64,000 nt of DNA from an uncultured Reyranella sp. (GTDB lineage Bacteria > Pseudomonadota > Alphaproteobacteria > Reyranellales > Reyranellaceae): positions 496,001 through 560,000 of the forward strand of contig NZ_CAMFKM010000001.1 of the NCBI RefSeq assembly GCF_945957355.1, read 5' to 3'. Below are positions 32,448 to 41,532 of this stretch, one piece after another; position 1 is the first letter of the stretch, and each line of letters opens with the position of its first letter. The notes beneath the pieces are model-generated. The model did no database searches. It saw nothing but the letters and a program-made list of their open reading frames with translations, and was not told the DNA's origin. The position numbers were made by a program, and so were the translations under genes.

Positions 32448-33601
32448 CCTCCGCTTTCATCGTCAGCGCCGTTAACCTGCGCGACTATGCAAAATCACGT
32501 GGATGGCTGCAGCGCGAAGACGCCGTGGCGGATCGCCTCTATATCCTCAGTCACCCGTCGCACGAGTCGCGTGAGCTCGTCTTTCCAATCGACGACAACG
32601 TCCCAGACAGTGCAGAAACAGTTATGCTTGCCGCGCAAAAGCTCGCGGCGCTGGAGAACCGTGAACTCTCTTCGCTCATTCAAGATACGGAAGAGATTAG
32701 AGACGATACATTCAAGTTCCATATCTTGGGTGACAGTATCAGTGAGCAGGCGATTCCCTTGGTATTCGCGACCGCGGCAATGGCTGGCGCAGAGCAGATG
32801 CTTCTCTCTGCTGCAAGTACTGTACTGAAGCCGCAGCAACACCATCCACGGCTCGGCCGAGCCGAAGCGCAGCAACTGCTTCATGCAGCTAATTTCCGAC
32901 AGACCGATAGAGGCAGTTTTGTGCTCAAGGTCTCTTGCCGTGTTACTGCCCTGAGCGTCGAGACGCCTTTGTTCCATGACGAAATTGCACTGCCTTTCGT
33001 TCGGAAGACCACCCTGCTAGCAACTGCGGCGATTAACTCACTCGTCCAGGCAATCGAAGCGGATACGCTCGATAGGCTCGTCGAAACGACATTGGCCAGT
33101 TCGGCGCCGATGCTTTCATCCAATATTTGCGAGGCACTGACAAAATTCTACGACGAGTCGTTGCAGAACAGCCTTCAGATCCAAACTTCCTGGTCTCCAA
33201 ACGCACCGATGCCGAAGGGTGTTTCAAGCGCTCCTAGTGTGATCCGGGTTCAGCGAGAGTATTTTTCCCGCATCGAAGAAGTGAGGGTTGCCCTTAAATC
33301 AGGCTCACCGATTCACGAGGGGACATTCATCGGGACGGTCGAAGAACTAGATGGAGACGTCGGCGAGGACGGGCGGCGATATGGCCTCGTTACCTTATTC
33401 TTGCTTCTCCACGAGACAGACCAAATTGTGACGGCGAGAATCTTTCTCGACCCCGATCAATATGCGACCGCCCATCAAGCTCACATGGCTGAAGGGGCCT
33501 ATGTCTCGGTGACTGGAAAGCTGCAATCGAAAAGACAGCCATACGTTTTCACTGAAGTTTCAGACTTTAGCTTGGTTCCCAAGAGCACAAGAAGCCGCTA
33601 A
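32444..33601 (+). CDS. Partner of the DUF4365 protein, OB-fold-like C-terminus, function unknown
   Basis: This 385-residue protein starts at GTG 32,444, overlapping the upstream stop. The first 280 residues are mixed helix/strand and not recognised. The last 100 look like a small OB-type beta barrel: EGTFIGTVEELDGDVGEDGR, ARIFLDPDQYATAHQAHMAE, GAYVSVTGKLQSKRQ and EVSDFSLV. OB folds bind nucleic acid, so it may target the nuclease-like partner or sense an invader signal. It ends 110 bases before the att repeat and is the last gene of the island. Confidence 0.6.
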   Translation: MTSAFIVSAVNLRDYAKSRGWLQREDAVADRLYILSHPSHESRELVFPIDDNVPDSAETVMLAAQKLAALENRELSSLIQDTEEIRDDTFKFHILGDSISEQAIPLVFATAAMAGAEQMLLSAASTVLKPQQHHPRLGRAEAQQLLHAANFRQTDRGSFVLKVSCRVTALSVETPLFHDEIALPFVRKTTLLATAAINSLVQAIEADTLDRLVETTLASSAPMLSSNICEALTKFYDESLQNSLQIQTSWSPNAPMPKGVSSAPSVIRVQREYFSRIEEVRVALKSGSPIHEGTFIGTVEELDGDVGEDGRRYGLVTLFLLLHETDQIVTARIFLDPDQYATAHQAHMAEGAYVSVTGKLQSKRQPYVFTEVSDFSLVPKSTRSR

Positions 33602-33626
33602 AGCGGACGTACTCGACTTCATCGGA

Positions 33627-33648
33627 CTACTCCTAAATCCTACTCCTA
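33627..33648. repeat. Two putative arm-type integrase sites (right end)
   Basis: CTACTCCTA at 33,627-33,635 and 33,640-33,648 are 13 bases apart and 63-84 bases from the right att core. A third copy is at 23,777 near the left core. A GC-poor stretch lies between them and the tRNA. Confidence 0.45.
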
Positions 33649-33710
33649 ATCGAGTATCTCCGATAAATGAATTAGCCAATAACTTCGGGCTTCTTTGTAG
33701 ATTTAAGGAT

Positions 33711-33729
33711 GATGGCGTCCCCGAGAGGA
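33711..33729. repeat. att core at the tRNA-Arg 3' end (right end of the island)
   Basis: GATGGCGTCCCCGAGAGGA, identical to 23,682-23,700. From 33,713 it is the 3' part of the tRNA-Arg gene, so the element's integration keeps the tRNA intact. Confidence 0.85.
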
Positions 33730-33789
33730 TTCGAACCTCCGACCTCCGGTTTAGGAAACCGCTGCTCTATCCGGCTGAGCTACGGGGAC
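33713..33789 (-). tRNA. tRNA-Arg (anticodon CCU)
   Basis: Read on the minus strand: the acceptor GTCCCCG pairs with CGGGGAC before G-CCA; the D-arm contains TAGCTCAGCCGGATAGAGC; the anticodon loop TTCCTAA gives CCT (33,753-33,755); and the T-arm contains GGTTCGAATCC. The encoded CCA is at 33,713-33,715. It decodes AGG, a rare codon in GC-rich genomes, and is a common integration target. The gene is complete at the right end of the island. Confidence 0.97.
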
Positions 33790-33942
33790 ACGCTGTTTCT
33801 ACACTTTGCGGCGGTCCGATGAGGACTGCCGGTGGGGGTCTGAGCTGCCCCTCTGTTGCCTAGGCCGCTCTTGTAGCACGGCAGCGGGATCGACCGGCAA
33901 GGCCGGAAATTTGCCTGCGGGCGCCGGAGCGCTTCGGTCGCC

Positions 33943-34263
33943 TCAGCGCTTGCGGACGAACTCGGCGCGCAGGACCAGGCCCTTGATCGTGTCGTGGCGG
34001 CAGTCGATCTCCTGGGCGTCGCCGGTCAGGCGGATGGACTTGATCACCGTGCCGCGCGGCAGGGTCTGGTTGGCACCCTTGACCTTGAGATCCTTGACCA
34101 GCAGGACGCTGTCGCCGTCGGCCAGCAGGTTGCCGACCGAATCGCGCACCTCGACGACACTCGCAGCGGCTTCGGCGGCAGCCTTCTTCGCGGCGGCTTC
34201 GGCCGCGGGGATCCACTCGCCGCTGGCCTCGTCGTAGACATAGTCGTCGTCGCTGCCGGCCAT
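33943..34263 (-). CDS. PhnA-domain protein without zinc ribbon
   Basis: This 106-residue protein starts at ATG 34,263. The first 35 residues are acidic then Ala/Lys-rich (AEAAAKKAAAEAAA). The rest is the PhnA (YjdM) C-terminal beta domain: VRDSVGNLLADGDSVLLVKD, LPRGTVIKSIRLTGD and GLVLRAEFVRKR. The N-terminal zinc-ribbon (Cys pairs) of E. coli YjdM is absent. PhnA was once linked to phosphonate use, but no phn gene is nearby, and the role of this family is unsettled. It is the first core gene beyond the tRNA. Confidence 0.8.
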   Translation of the reverse strand: MAGSDDDYVYDEASGEWIPAAEAAAKKAAAEAAASVVEVRDSVGNLLADGDSVLLVKDLKVKGANQTLPRGTVIKSIRLTGDAQEIDCRHDTIKGLVLRAEFVRKR

Positions 34264-34364
34264 CTTCGTTTCCGCTCCTGAAAAGTGAGCGTGCGCTCTA
34301 CAGGCCGGAAACGGCCGTCGCAACCCGACGCATTGCCTCACCTGAAAAGGTCGCCTGTTGGGCC

Positions 34365-35774
34365 TCAGGCCAACGACGCCAGCCGCGCGGCGTGGCGGTT
34401 GTGCTCGGCCACGGTGCGTTCCAGGTCGATCGTCACGATCCGGCCGTCGCGCACGACCGGGCGGCCGGCGACCACCGTGTGACGTGCGGTCTGCGGGGCG
34501 CAGAAGAGCGTGGCGGCGACGGGATCGGCGAGCGCACCGGCATAGCCAAGGCTGTTGAGATCGAGGGCGAAGAAATCGCATTGCTTGCCGGCGGCCAGCG
34601 ATCCGATGTCGTCGCGCCCCAGCAGCGCGGCGCCGCCCAGGGTGGCGAGTTCGAGCGCCTGGCGGGCGGTCATCCATTCGTCGTCGCGGCTCGGATCCGA
34701 GGTCGAGAGCGTGGTGTCGGGGCCTTCGGGCGGGCGGAGGCCGATCTGCAGGCGGGCCAGCAGCATCGCCTGCCGCACCTCGCCCAACATGTGGTTGCCG
34801 TCGTTGCTGGCCGAGCCGTCGACGCCAATGCCGACCTTCACGCCAGCGCGGCGATACTTCATCACTGGCGCGATGCCCGAGGCCAGCCGCATGTTCGAGC
34901 AGGGGCAATGGCAGGCGCCGATGCCTGAGCGGGCGAACTCGAGGATCTCGGCATCGTTCACGTGGATGGCATGGGCATACCAGACGTCGTCGCCGGCCCA
35001 GCCGACCGAGCGCATGTACTCGACGGGACGCATGCCCCAGCGCTGCAAGGTGTAGCGCTCCTCGTCGAGCGTTTCGCAGAGATGCGTATGCAGGCGGATG
35101 CCGCTCCTGCGGCCGAGCGATGCCGACTGGCGCAGCAGTTCGGGCGTCACCGAGAAGGGCGAGCACGGCGCCAGCACGATCTGCGTCATCGAACCCGGCG
35201 TTGCATCGTGGTAGCGGCCGATGACCCTCTCGCAATCCTTCAGGATGTCGTCCTCGTCCTCGACGCAGGAATCCGGTGGCAGGCCGCCCTTCGACTGACC
35301 GAGCGACATCGAGCCGCGCGAGACGGCGAAGCGGATGCCGATCTCTTTCGCCGCCGCGATCTGATCGTCGACCGCACAGCCGTTGCGGAAGACATAGGCA
35401 TGGTCGAACACGGTCGTGCAGCCCGAAAGCGCGAGCTCGGCGCAGCCCACGAGCGTGGCCGTCCGGCTGGCCTCCGGCGTGCGCGCCGCCCACAGGCGGT
35501 AATGAGCCTGTAGCCAGCGGAAGAGATTGTTGTTCTGCGCCGCCGGCAGGGCGCGCGTCAGGGTCTGGTCGAGATGATGATGGCCGTTGATGAGCCCCGG
35601 CAACACGATGTGGTTCGTCAGGTCCATGACCGTGTCGGCCGTCGTGGGTAACGAAGCGCTGGGACCGACGTTCCGGATGACCCCGTCCACCGCATAGAGC
35701 CCGCTGTCGGCGAGTTCGCGGCGCTGGTCGTCCATCGTGACGACGTGCGCGTTCTTCACCAAGAGCGTCGCCAT
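34365..35774 (-). CDS. 8-oxoguanine deaminase (amidohydrolase)
   Basis: This 469-residue metal-dependent amidohydrolase should deaminate 8-oxoguanine to urate, or a related purine. It shows the HxH metal pair in LINGHHHLDQTL, RLHTHLCE, WYAHAIHV and the final Asp in IGVDGSASNDGN. The GQSKGGLPPDSCVE loop (about residues 185-198) is characteristic of the 8-oxoguanine group, separating it from atrazine chlorohydrolase/cytosine deaminase relatives. GGAGG precedes ATG 35,774. It stands divergent from the cupin-mqo run, with a 127-base promoter region between. Confidence 0.85.
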   Translation of the reverse strand: MATLLVKNAHVVTMDDQRRELADSGLYAVDGVIRNVGPSASLPTTADTVMDLTNHIVLPGLINGHHHLDQTLTRALPAAQNNNLFRWLQAHYRLWAARTPEASRTATLVGCAELALSGCTTVFDHAYVFRNGCAVDDQIAAAKEIGIRFAVSRGSMSLGQSKGGLPPDSCVEDEDDILKDCERVIGRYHDATPGSMTQIVLAPCSPFSVTPELLRQSASLGRRSGIRLHTHLCETLDEERYTLQRWGMRPVEYMRSVGWAGDDVWYAHAIHVNDAEILEFARSGIGACHCPCSNMRLASGIAPVMKYRRAGVKVGIGVDGSASNDGNHMLGEVRQAMLLARLQIGLRPPEGPDTTLSTSDPSRDDEWMTARQALELATLGGAALLGRDDIGSLAAGKQCDFFALDLNSLGYAGALADPVAATLFCAPQTARHTVVAGRPVVRDGRIVTIDLERTVAEHNRHAARLASLA

Positions 35775-35901
35775 CTTCCAGCCTCCCCCCACAGCGGATC
35801 GCGCCTGTCGCTCAATCTGACTTAGTGCATGGCCCGGTTTGTTGCCAGCCGGAAGGGCCCGTACTACCGTCGCCCGAATATTGGTAATGCAGGGCAGTAG
35901 C

Positions 35902-36303
35902 ATGATTCGGTGCGTACGGATTTGGACAGGCGAAGACCAGAACTCCCATGTCGAGGAAGGCTGGATCGACCTGAAGCCGGGTGCGCACGGCGACCTGCTC
36001 AGCGGCAAGATCGACGTCACCAGCGCATCGCTGCAGGAGACCGAGCCCGGCGGCACCTATGCCTGGCACACCGCGCCGGTCCGCCAGCTCGTCGTCACCC
36101 TGAGCGGCACCCTGGATTTCAGCACGCGCGGCGGCCAGCACTTCGTCCTCGCCCCCGGCGACATCCTGCTGGCCGAGGACACGACCGGTGGCGGCCACAC
36201 CTGGAGGCTGGTCGACGACCAGCCCTGGCGCCGCCTCTACGTCGTCCTTGGCAAGGATGCGCCGGTACCGTTCAAGCGCGCCACCCCGGCAGACCGCCGC
36301 TAG
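35902..36303 (+). CDS. Cupin-domain protein
   Basis: The product (133 residues from ATG 35,902; an ATG at 35,887 is an alternative) is one cupin barrel. Motif 1-like residues are GGTYAWHTAP and motif 2-like residues are PGDILLAEDTTGGGHTWR, with histidines suited to bind one metal. The enzyme activity cannot be told from sequence. It lies 9 bases before mqo and may be co-transcribed. The start codon is uncertain because neither ATG has a strong ribosome site. Confidence 0.75.
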   Translation: MIRCVRIWTGEDQNSHVEEGWIDLKPGAHGDLLSGKIDVTSASLQETEPGGTYAWHTAPVRQLVVTLSGTLDFSTRGGQHFVLAPGDILLAEDTTGGGHTWRLVDDQPWRRLYVVLGKDAPVPFKRATPADRR

Positions 36304-36312
36304 GAGAGTTCG

Positions 36313-37806
36313 ATGGCAGACAATCATTCCGGCAACTTCGACGTCGTCCTGGTCGGCGCCGGCATCATGAGCATGACGCTGGCCACCTTCCTCAAGGAGC
36401 TGCAGCCTCATCTCAAGGTCCACATCGTGGAGCGGCTCGAGGGCGAGGCGCAGGAAAGCTCGGGCCCGTGGAACAATGCCGGCACCGGCCATGCCGCCAA
36501 CTGCGAACTGAACTACACGCCGCAGCGCCCCGACGGCAGCGTCGACATCTCCAAGGCGCTGGAGGTCAATGTCGAGTTCGACATGTCGCGGCAGTTCTGG
36601 TCGTACCTGGTCAGGAAGGGCGCGATCGAGGCGGCGCATTCGTTCATTCATCCCGTGCCGCACATGAGCTTCGTGATCGGTGCCGACCGCCAGGCCTTCC
36701 TGAACAAGCGCCACGCGGCGATGAGCGCCCATCACTGTTACCGCGGCATGGAATATTCCGAGGACCACAAGCAGATCGCCGAATGGGCGCCGCTGATCAT
36801 GGAAGGCCGCGATCCCGCGCAGCCCGTCGCCGCCACGCGCATGGTGACGGGCGCCGACGTGAACTACGGCATGCTCACCACGAACCTGCTGAATTACCTC
36901 CGCCGTCAGGATGGCTTCTCGATCGAGTTCTCCCAGCAGGTCACCGGCCTCAATCGCCGCCCGGATGGCGGCTGGACGCTCGACGTCAAGGACGAGAAGG
37001 GCCACGGCAAGAAGACGATCGGCGCCCGCTACGTCTTCCTCGGCGCCGGCGGCGCGGCGCTGACCCTGCTGCAGAAGTCGGGCATCCCCGAAGCCGACGG
37101 CTTCGCCGGCTTCCCGGTGAGCGGCATCTGGCTGCGCTCGGGCAAGCAGGAGATCGCCACACGCCACATGGCGAAGGTCTACGGCATGGCGGCGACCGGA
37201 TCGCCGCCGATGTCGGTACCCCATCTCGACACGCGCTATGTCGACGGCAAGCGCTGGCTGCTGTTCGGGCCCTATGCCGGCTTCTCCACCAAGTTCCTGA
37301 AGCACGGCTCGATGTTCGACCTGCCGCTGTCGCTGCGGCCGGACAATCTGCTGCAGCTGCTCGCCGTGGCGCGGGACAATCTCCCGCTCGAGGAATACCT
37401 GGTCGGCCAGGTTCTGCAGACGAAGGCCCATCGATTCGAGGCCTTGCGCGAATTCTATCCCAACCTCGACGAGAAGGACTGGGAGTTCGACGTCGCGGGG
37501 CAGCGCGTCCAGATCATCCGCAAGGACGTGGCCCGTACCGGCAAGCTCGAGTTCGGCACCGAGATCGTGCACTCGGCCGATTCCTCGATCGTGGCCCTGC
37601 TCGGCGCTTCGCCCGGCGCCTCGACCGCCGTCTGGATCATGGTCCACATGCTGGAGAACTGCTTCCACGAGCAGCTGGTCGGCCACTGGAAACCCAAGCT
37701 CAAGGAGATGATCCCCTCCTACGGCCAGGACCTGAAGACGGACGCCGCGCTGGTCGAGCGCGTGCGCAAGGACACCGCCGAGGTGCTGGGCCTCCACACG
37801 GTCTGA
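36313..37806 (+). CDS. mqo: Malate:quinone oxidoreductase
   Basis: This 497-residue FAD enzyme oxidises malate to oxaloacetate at the inner membrane and passes electrons to quinone. The FAD-binding start is VVLVGAGIMSMTLATFL, and family-specific segments are SSGPWNNAGTGHAANCELNY, FVIGADRQAFLNKRHAAMSA and LLFGPYAGFSTKFLKHGS. Length is typical. GGAGAG precedes ATG 36,313, and its stop overlaps the start of the exporter gene (TGATG). Fumarase, the preceding TCA step, lies 1.3 kb downstream on the other strand, so two malate-linked enzymes are neighbours here. Confidence 0.95.
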   Translation: MADNHSGNFDVVLVGAGIMSMTLATFLKELQPHLKVHIVERLEGEAQESSGPWNNAGTGHAANCELNYTPQRPDGSVDISKALEVNVEFDMSRQFWSYLVRKGAIEAAHSFIHPVPHMSFVIGADRQAFLNKRHAAMSAHHCYRGMEYSEDHKQIAEWAPLIMEGRDPAQPVAATRMVTGADVNYGMLTTNLLNYLRRQDGFSIEFSQQVTGLNRRPDGGWTLDVKDEKGHGKKTIGARYVFLGAGGAALTLLQKSGIPEADGFAGFPVSGIWLRSGKQEIATRHMAKVYGMAATGSPPMSVPHLDTRYVDGKRWLLFGPYAGFSTKFLKHGSMFDLPLSLRPDNLLQLLAVARDNLPLEEYLVGQVLQTKAHRFEALREFYPNLDEKDWEFDVAGQRVQIIRKDVARTGKLEFGTEIVHSADSSIVALLGASPGASTAVWIMVHMLENCFHEQLVGHWKPKLKEMIPSYGQDLKTDAALVERVRKDTAEVLGLHTV

Positions 37807-39053
37807 TGACCGAGCCGCGGGCCCCGCTCACCGAGACCCTCGACGTCCTGCTGCGGTTCGGCGCGCTGATGCTGCGCGCCGGCGACACTGCCTTCAGGGT
37901 GCGCGATGCCATGCACCGCCTGGCCCAAGCGCTCGGCATCGAGCGGCTCGAGGTCGAGCAGTCGACCGTCGGCCTGAGCGCGACGGTGTGGACCGGCGGC
38001 GAGGCCACGACACTGGCCCGCGAGATCGGTCCGCCCGGCGTCGATGCGTCGAGGATCGCCGCCCTGGAATCGCTGTCGCTGCGCGCCGCCCCCCACCTCG
38101 ACACGGCGACGCTGAAAGCCGAACTCGACGGGATCGAAAAGGCGGCTCCGTTGCACGGGCTGTTGCCGGTCGCGCTCTCGATGGCGGTCGCCTCGACGGC
38201 CTTCTCCTACCTCAACGGCGGCGACCTGCTGGCGACCGGTGCGGCGGCGGTCAGCGGCGGCATCGGCCAGGCGGCCCGGACGCTGCTGTCGCGCCAGGGC
38301 TTCAACCAGTTCGCCATGACCGCGCTGTGCGCCGTGCTGGCGTCCGGCCTCTACTGTCTGATCGTGATCGGCTTCGGCGTGCATGTCTTCGCCTTCGCCC
38401 ACGCGATCGGCTTCATCTCGTCGGTGCTGTTCCTGGTGCCGGGCTTCCCCTTGGTTGCCGCGCTGCTCGACCTGACGCAGCACCAGACCCAGGCCGGCCT
38501 GACTCGCCTGTTCTATGGCATGCTGCTGACGTTGAGCGCCGCCTGCGGCATGTCGGTGGTGGCGATGCTGGCCGGCCTCGCGCCGGCGCCGGCCGCGCCG
38601 CCACCTGGCGCGATCGAACCGGTCGCCGTGCTGGGACGGGCGCTCGCCTGCTTCGCCGGCGGCTACGGCTACGGCATCCTGTTCAACAACCCGCATCGCA
38701 CGGTTCTCGCGGTGGCGATGCTGTCGATGGTCGGCAACGAGGTGCGGCTCGGCCTGCACGATCTCGGTCTCGCCCTGCCCCAGGCGACATTCTTCGGCGC
38801 GCTGGCCGTCGGGTTGGGCGCCTCGCTGGTGCGCCGCCGCCTCCACGCGCCACGCATCGCGCTGACGGTGCCCAGCATCATCATGATGACACCCGGGCTG
38901 TTCGCCTTCCAGACGATCGTGTTCCTGAACCAGGGTAGGGCGCTGTCGGCCGTCGAGGCCGCCGCGACCTGTGGCTTTGCGGTCGGCGGCATGGCGATGG
39001 GTTTGGTCGCCTCCCGCTTCCTCACCGAGCGCCAGTGGCGCTACGAGCGCTAG
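37806..39053 (+). CDS. ThrE-like threonine/serine exporter
   Basis: This 415-residue protein has a cytoplasmic N-terminal ThrE domain (about residues 10-130, AGDTAFRVRDAMHRLAQALG) and about ten hydrophobic helices after it. It has the ThrE marks VEQSTVGLSATVW, VPGFPLVAALLDL and PSIIMMTPGLFAF. ThrE exports threonine or serine, perhaps also peptides. ATG 37,806 overlaps the mqo stop, so it is translationally coupled. The N- and C-terminal helix sets, split in some bacteria, are fused here. Confidence 0.85.
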   Translation: MTEPRAPLTETLDVLLRFGALMLRAGDTAFRVRDAMHRLAQALGIERLEVEQSTVGLSATVWTGGEATTLAREIGPPGVDASRIAALESLSLRAAPHLDTATLKAELDGIEKAAPLHGLLPVALSMAVASTAFSYLNGGDLLATGAAAVSGGIGQAARTLLSRQGFNQFAMTALCAVLASGLYCLIVIGFGVHVFAFAHAIGFISSVLFLVPGFPLVAALLDLTQHQTQAGLTRLFYGMLLTLSAACGMSVVAMLAGLAPAPAAPPPGAIEPVAVLGRALACFAGGYGYGILFNNPHRTVLAVAMLSMVGNEVRLGLHDLGLALPQATFFGALAVGLGASLVRRRLHAPRIALTVPSIIMMTPGLFAFQTIVFLNQGRALSAVEAAATCGFAVGGMAMGLVASRFLTERQWRYER

Positions 39054-39072
39054 CGCCCTCCGTCGGCTTCGC

Positions 39073-40476
39073 CTACTCCGTCGCGACGTACGGGTGCACC
39101 ATCTTCGACGGATCGACGACCTTGTCGAACTCGGCCTCGGTCACGAATTCGAGCTTCAGCGCGGCTTCCTTCAGGGTGAGGTCGTGGTCGATCGCGTAGT
39201 GGGCGATCTTCGAGGCCTTGTCGTAGCCGATCACCGGCGCCAGCGCCGTCACCAGCATCAGCGAGCGGTCGACATATTCCTTGATCTTCTTGAGGTTGGG
39301 CTGGGTGCCCTCCACCAGGAACTTGCGGAAGTTGGCGCAGCCGTCGGTCATCAGCGTGATCGAGTGCGTGATGTTGTAGATCATCAGCGGCTTGTAGACG
39401 TTCATCTCGAGATAGCCGCTGGCGCCGCCGAAGCCGACCGCCACGTCGTTGGCCATGACCTGGACCGCGATCATGGTCAGCGCCTCGGCCTGGGTCGGAT
39501 TGACCTTGCCCGGCATGATCGAGGAGCCCGGCTCGTTTTCCGGGATGTGCAGCTCGGCGAAGCCGGCGCGCGGGCCGCAGGACATCAGGCGGATGTCGTT
39601 GCCGATCTTGTAGAGCGAGACCGCGAGCGTACGGAACGCGCCCGAGAGCTGCACCAGCGCATCGTGCGCGCCCTGCACGGTGAACTTGTTCGGCGCCGTC
39701 ACGAACGGCAGCCCGGTCAACTTGGCGATTTCCGCCGCCGCCGCCACGTCAAAGCCGGGGGCCGCGTTGATGCCGGTCCCGACCGCCGTGCCGCCCAGCG
39801 CCAGGCGATAGACGCCCTTCAGCGCATCTTCGATCCTCTCGATATTGTCGGCCAGCATGCCGGCATAGCCCGACCATTCCTGACCGAGCGTGATCGGCGT
39901 CGCATCCTGCATGTGGGTGCGGCCGATCTTGACGATGTCCTGCCACTCCTTCGCCTTGGCGTCGATCGCGTCGTGCAGAGCCTTCAGCGACGGCAGCAGC
40001 CGCTCCTTCGTGTTCACCGCAGCGGCGATGTACATGACCGACGGGAACGAATCGTTGGACGATTGCGACATGTTGACGTGATCGTTGGGATGCACCGGCT
40101 TCTTCGAGCCGAGCGGCGTGCCCGCGAGCTGGCAGCAGCGGTTCGAGATCACCTCGTTCACGTTCATGTTGAACTGCGTGCCGCTGCCGGTCATCCAGAC
40201 GTGAAGCGGGAACATGTCGTGATGCTGGCCGGCCAGTATCTCGTCGCAGGTCTCGAGGATCAGCCTGTGCGCCGTGTCGTCGAGCCGCTTGCCGGCGTGG
40301 TTGGCGTTCGCGCAGGCCTTTTTCAGGGTCGCATAGGCGGTGATCATCTCGCGCGGCATCAGGTCCTTGCCGATGCTGAAATGCTCGAGCGACCTTTGCG
40401 TCTGCGCGCCCCAGAGCTTGTCGGCCGGAACGCTGACCTCACCGAGGCTGTCTGTCTCTTTGCGAACATCTGCCAC
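39073..40476 (-). CDS. fumC: Fumarase, class II
   Basis: This 467-residue enzyme interconverts fumarate and malate in the TCA cycle without an iron-sulfur cluster. The signature [11 protein letters not shown] is present, with [23 protein letters not shown] and [10 protein letters not shown] forming the substrate site. GTG 40,476 is taken as start since GGAGAGG lies 6-12 bases before it; the open frame extends further but without support. It converges with the ThrE gene 19 bases away. Length and motifs match well-conserved homotetrameric FumC. Confidence 0.96.
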   Translation of the reverse strand: MADVRKETDSLGEVSVPADKLWGAQTQRSLEHFSIGKDLMPREMITAYATLKKACANANHAGKRLDDTAHRLILETCDEILAGQHHDMFPLHVWMTGSGTQFNMNVNEVISNRCCQLAGTPLGSKKPVHPNDHVNMSQSSNDSFPSVMYIAAAVNTKERLLPSLKALHDAIDAKAKEWQDIVKIGRTHMQDATPITLGQEWSGYAGMLADNIERIEDALKGVYRLALGGTAVGTGINAAPGFDVAAAAEIAKLTGLPFVTAPNKFTVQGAHDALVQLSGAFRTLAVSLYKIGNDIRLMSCGPRAGFAELHIPENEPGSSIMPGKVNPTQAEALTMIAVQVMANDVAVGFGGASGYLEMNVYKPLMIYNITHSITLMTDGCANFRKFLVEGTQPNLKKIKEYVDRSLMLVTALAPVIGYDKASKIAHYAIDHDLTLKEAALKLEFVTEAEFDKVVDPSKMVHPYVATE

Positions 40477-40528
40477 GAAGCACCTCTCCGGTATGAGCCC
40501 GGACACTAGCCCAACCACCCCCGCGCCG

Positions 40529-40972
40529 TCAGTCGTCGGATGTCCGCGATCTCCGCAGGGATTTGACGGTGCCGTGACGCTTCTTGTCGTCGACACGCCG
40601 GCGCTTGGCAGCGCGGCTCACCTTGGTCTTCACGCGCGGTGCGGGCTTGTGGGTGGCCTCGCGGATCAGTTCGACCAGACGGGCGAGCGCCTCCTCGCGA
40701 TTGCGCAGCTGGCTGCGATGGCCCTGGGCCACTAGCACCAGCACGCCGTCGCGCGTCAGGCGCCGGCCTGCCAGGCGTTCCAGCCGATGCCGCACATCCT
40801 CGGGCAGTGACGGCGAATGGCGGACGTCGAAGCGCAGCTGCACCGCCGTCGACGTCGTGTTGACGTGCTGGCCGCCGGGACCGGCGGCACGCACGAAGCT
40901 TTCCTGGATCTCGTCCGGGTCGATCGCCAGCGAGCCGGTTACCCGGATCGGGGCCGCCCCGTCCTGCGTCAT
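40529..40972 (-). CDS. arfB: Ribosome rescue peptidyl-tRNA hydrolase ArfB
   Basis: This 147-residue release-factor-like protein enters stalled ribosomes and frees the nascent chain. The catalytic GGQ is in [14 protein letters not shown] (about residue 33). The basic C-terminal tail ([20 protein letters not shown]), which reads the empty mRNA channel, is intact. It has no codon-recognition domain, so it is not a true release factor. ATG 40,972 overlaps the stop of the ankyrin gene by four bases, so gshB, the ankyrin gene and arfB form one chain. Confidence 0.93.
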   Translation of the reverse strand: MTQDGAAPIRVTGSLAIDPDEIQESFVRAAGPGGQHVNTTSTAVQLRFDVRHSPSLPEDVRHRLERLAGRRLTRDGVLVLVAQGHRSQLRNREEALARLVELIREATHKPAPRVKTKVSRAAKRRRVDDKKRHGTVKSLRRSRTSDD

Positions 40973-41532
40973 TCCTTGCCGCCGGCCTTGCGCAGCATCG
41001 CCTCGATGGATCCGCGGTTGTTTTGCTTGGCGTAACCCAGCGCGCTGCGGCCTGTGAAGTCGCGCGAGTTGGGCTCGGCCTTCTTCTCGAGCAGGAGCCG
41101 CACGATCTCGGCGTAGCCACGCCCCGAGGCGATCATCAGCGCCGTCTGGCCCTGGCGATTCTGTCCGCGCGTGCTGGCGTTGCGCCGAAGCAGGATATCG
41201 GCGATCTCGACATCGCCCTTTTCGGCGGCGCGCATCAGCGCCGTGTAGCCTTCGCGGTCCGTCGCGTCGGGCACGGCACCGCCCTTGAGCAAGGTCTCGA
41301 CCACCGGGATGTGTCCGGCCCGGACCGCGACGATCAGCAGCGGCTGGCCGTTGTTGGCGGTCTGGTTCGGACTCTCCTGCTTCAGCAGGGCCTGCCGTAC
41401 CTTCTCCTCGTCGCCCTCGATCACCGCCCGCACGATCTGCTTCTGGCCCAACAGGTCGGAACTCGATGCCTGCGCGAAGGCCGCGCCGGCCGGGATGACC
41501 ATCGAGAGAGAGAGAAACGCCCGTCGAATCAT
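40969..41532 (-). CDS. Exported ankyrin-repeat protein
   Basis: This 187-residue protein has a signal peptide ([21 protein letters not shown]). It is followed by four to five ankyrin repeats, e.g. [40 protein letters not shown] and [20 protein letters not shown]. Ankyrin repeats bind proteins; the partner in the periplasm is unknown. It overlaps arfB at its end and gshB at its start, each by four bases, a position seen in related genomes in my recollection. No lipobox is visible. Confidence 0.85.
   Translation of the reverse strand: MIRRAFLSLSMVIPAGAAFAQASSSDLLGQKQIVRAVIEGDEEKVRQALLKQESPNQTANNGQPLLIVAVRAGHIPVVETLLKGGAVPDATDREGYTALMRAAEKGDVEIADILLRRNASTRGQNRQGQTALMIASGRGYAEIVRLLLEKKAEPNSRDFTGRSALGYAKQNNRGSIEAMLRKAGGKE

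Larger units (their letters stand above)
23682..33729. mobile_element. 10-kb integrative island at tRNA-Arg(CCU)
   Basis: The element is bounded by 19-bp direct repeats (23,682-23,700 and 33,711-33,729). CTACTCCTA occurs once near the left end and twice near the right, as expected of arm-type sites. Its cargo is a tyrosine integrase, a Rap1a/Tai protein, a serine recombinase, a double-HTH protein, an MmeI-like restriction-modification enzyme, a DUF4760 protein and a DUF4365 pair. It carries no transfer genes, so it depends on helpers. Its genes all read left to right, toward the tRNA. Confidence 0.88.

Noticed and set aside
27622..33601. A DISARM or BREX defence system
   Set aside because: The methylase resembles DISARM/BREX methylases in its core motifs, but drmA/B/C, pglZ, brxC and similar genes are missing, and the N-terminal nuclease fits an MmeI-like enzyme.
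33627..33648. A CRISPR array near the right end of the island
   Set aside because: Only two 9-mers 13 bases apart, with no spacer-repeat periodicity; integrase arm sites explain them better.
10937..33729. The whole accessory region as contamination or a chimeric contig
   Set aside because: Not fully excluded, but the exact tRNA-derived repeats and arm sites explain the right half as true integration. The left joins at 10,937 and 13,022 should still be checked by reads.
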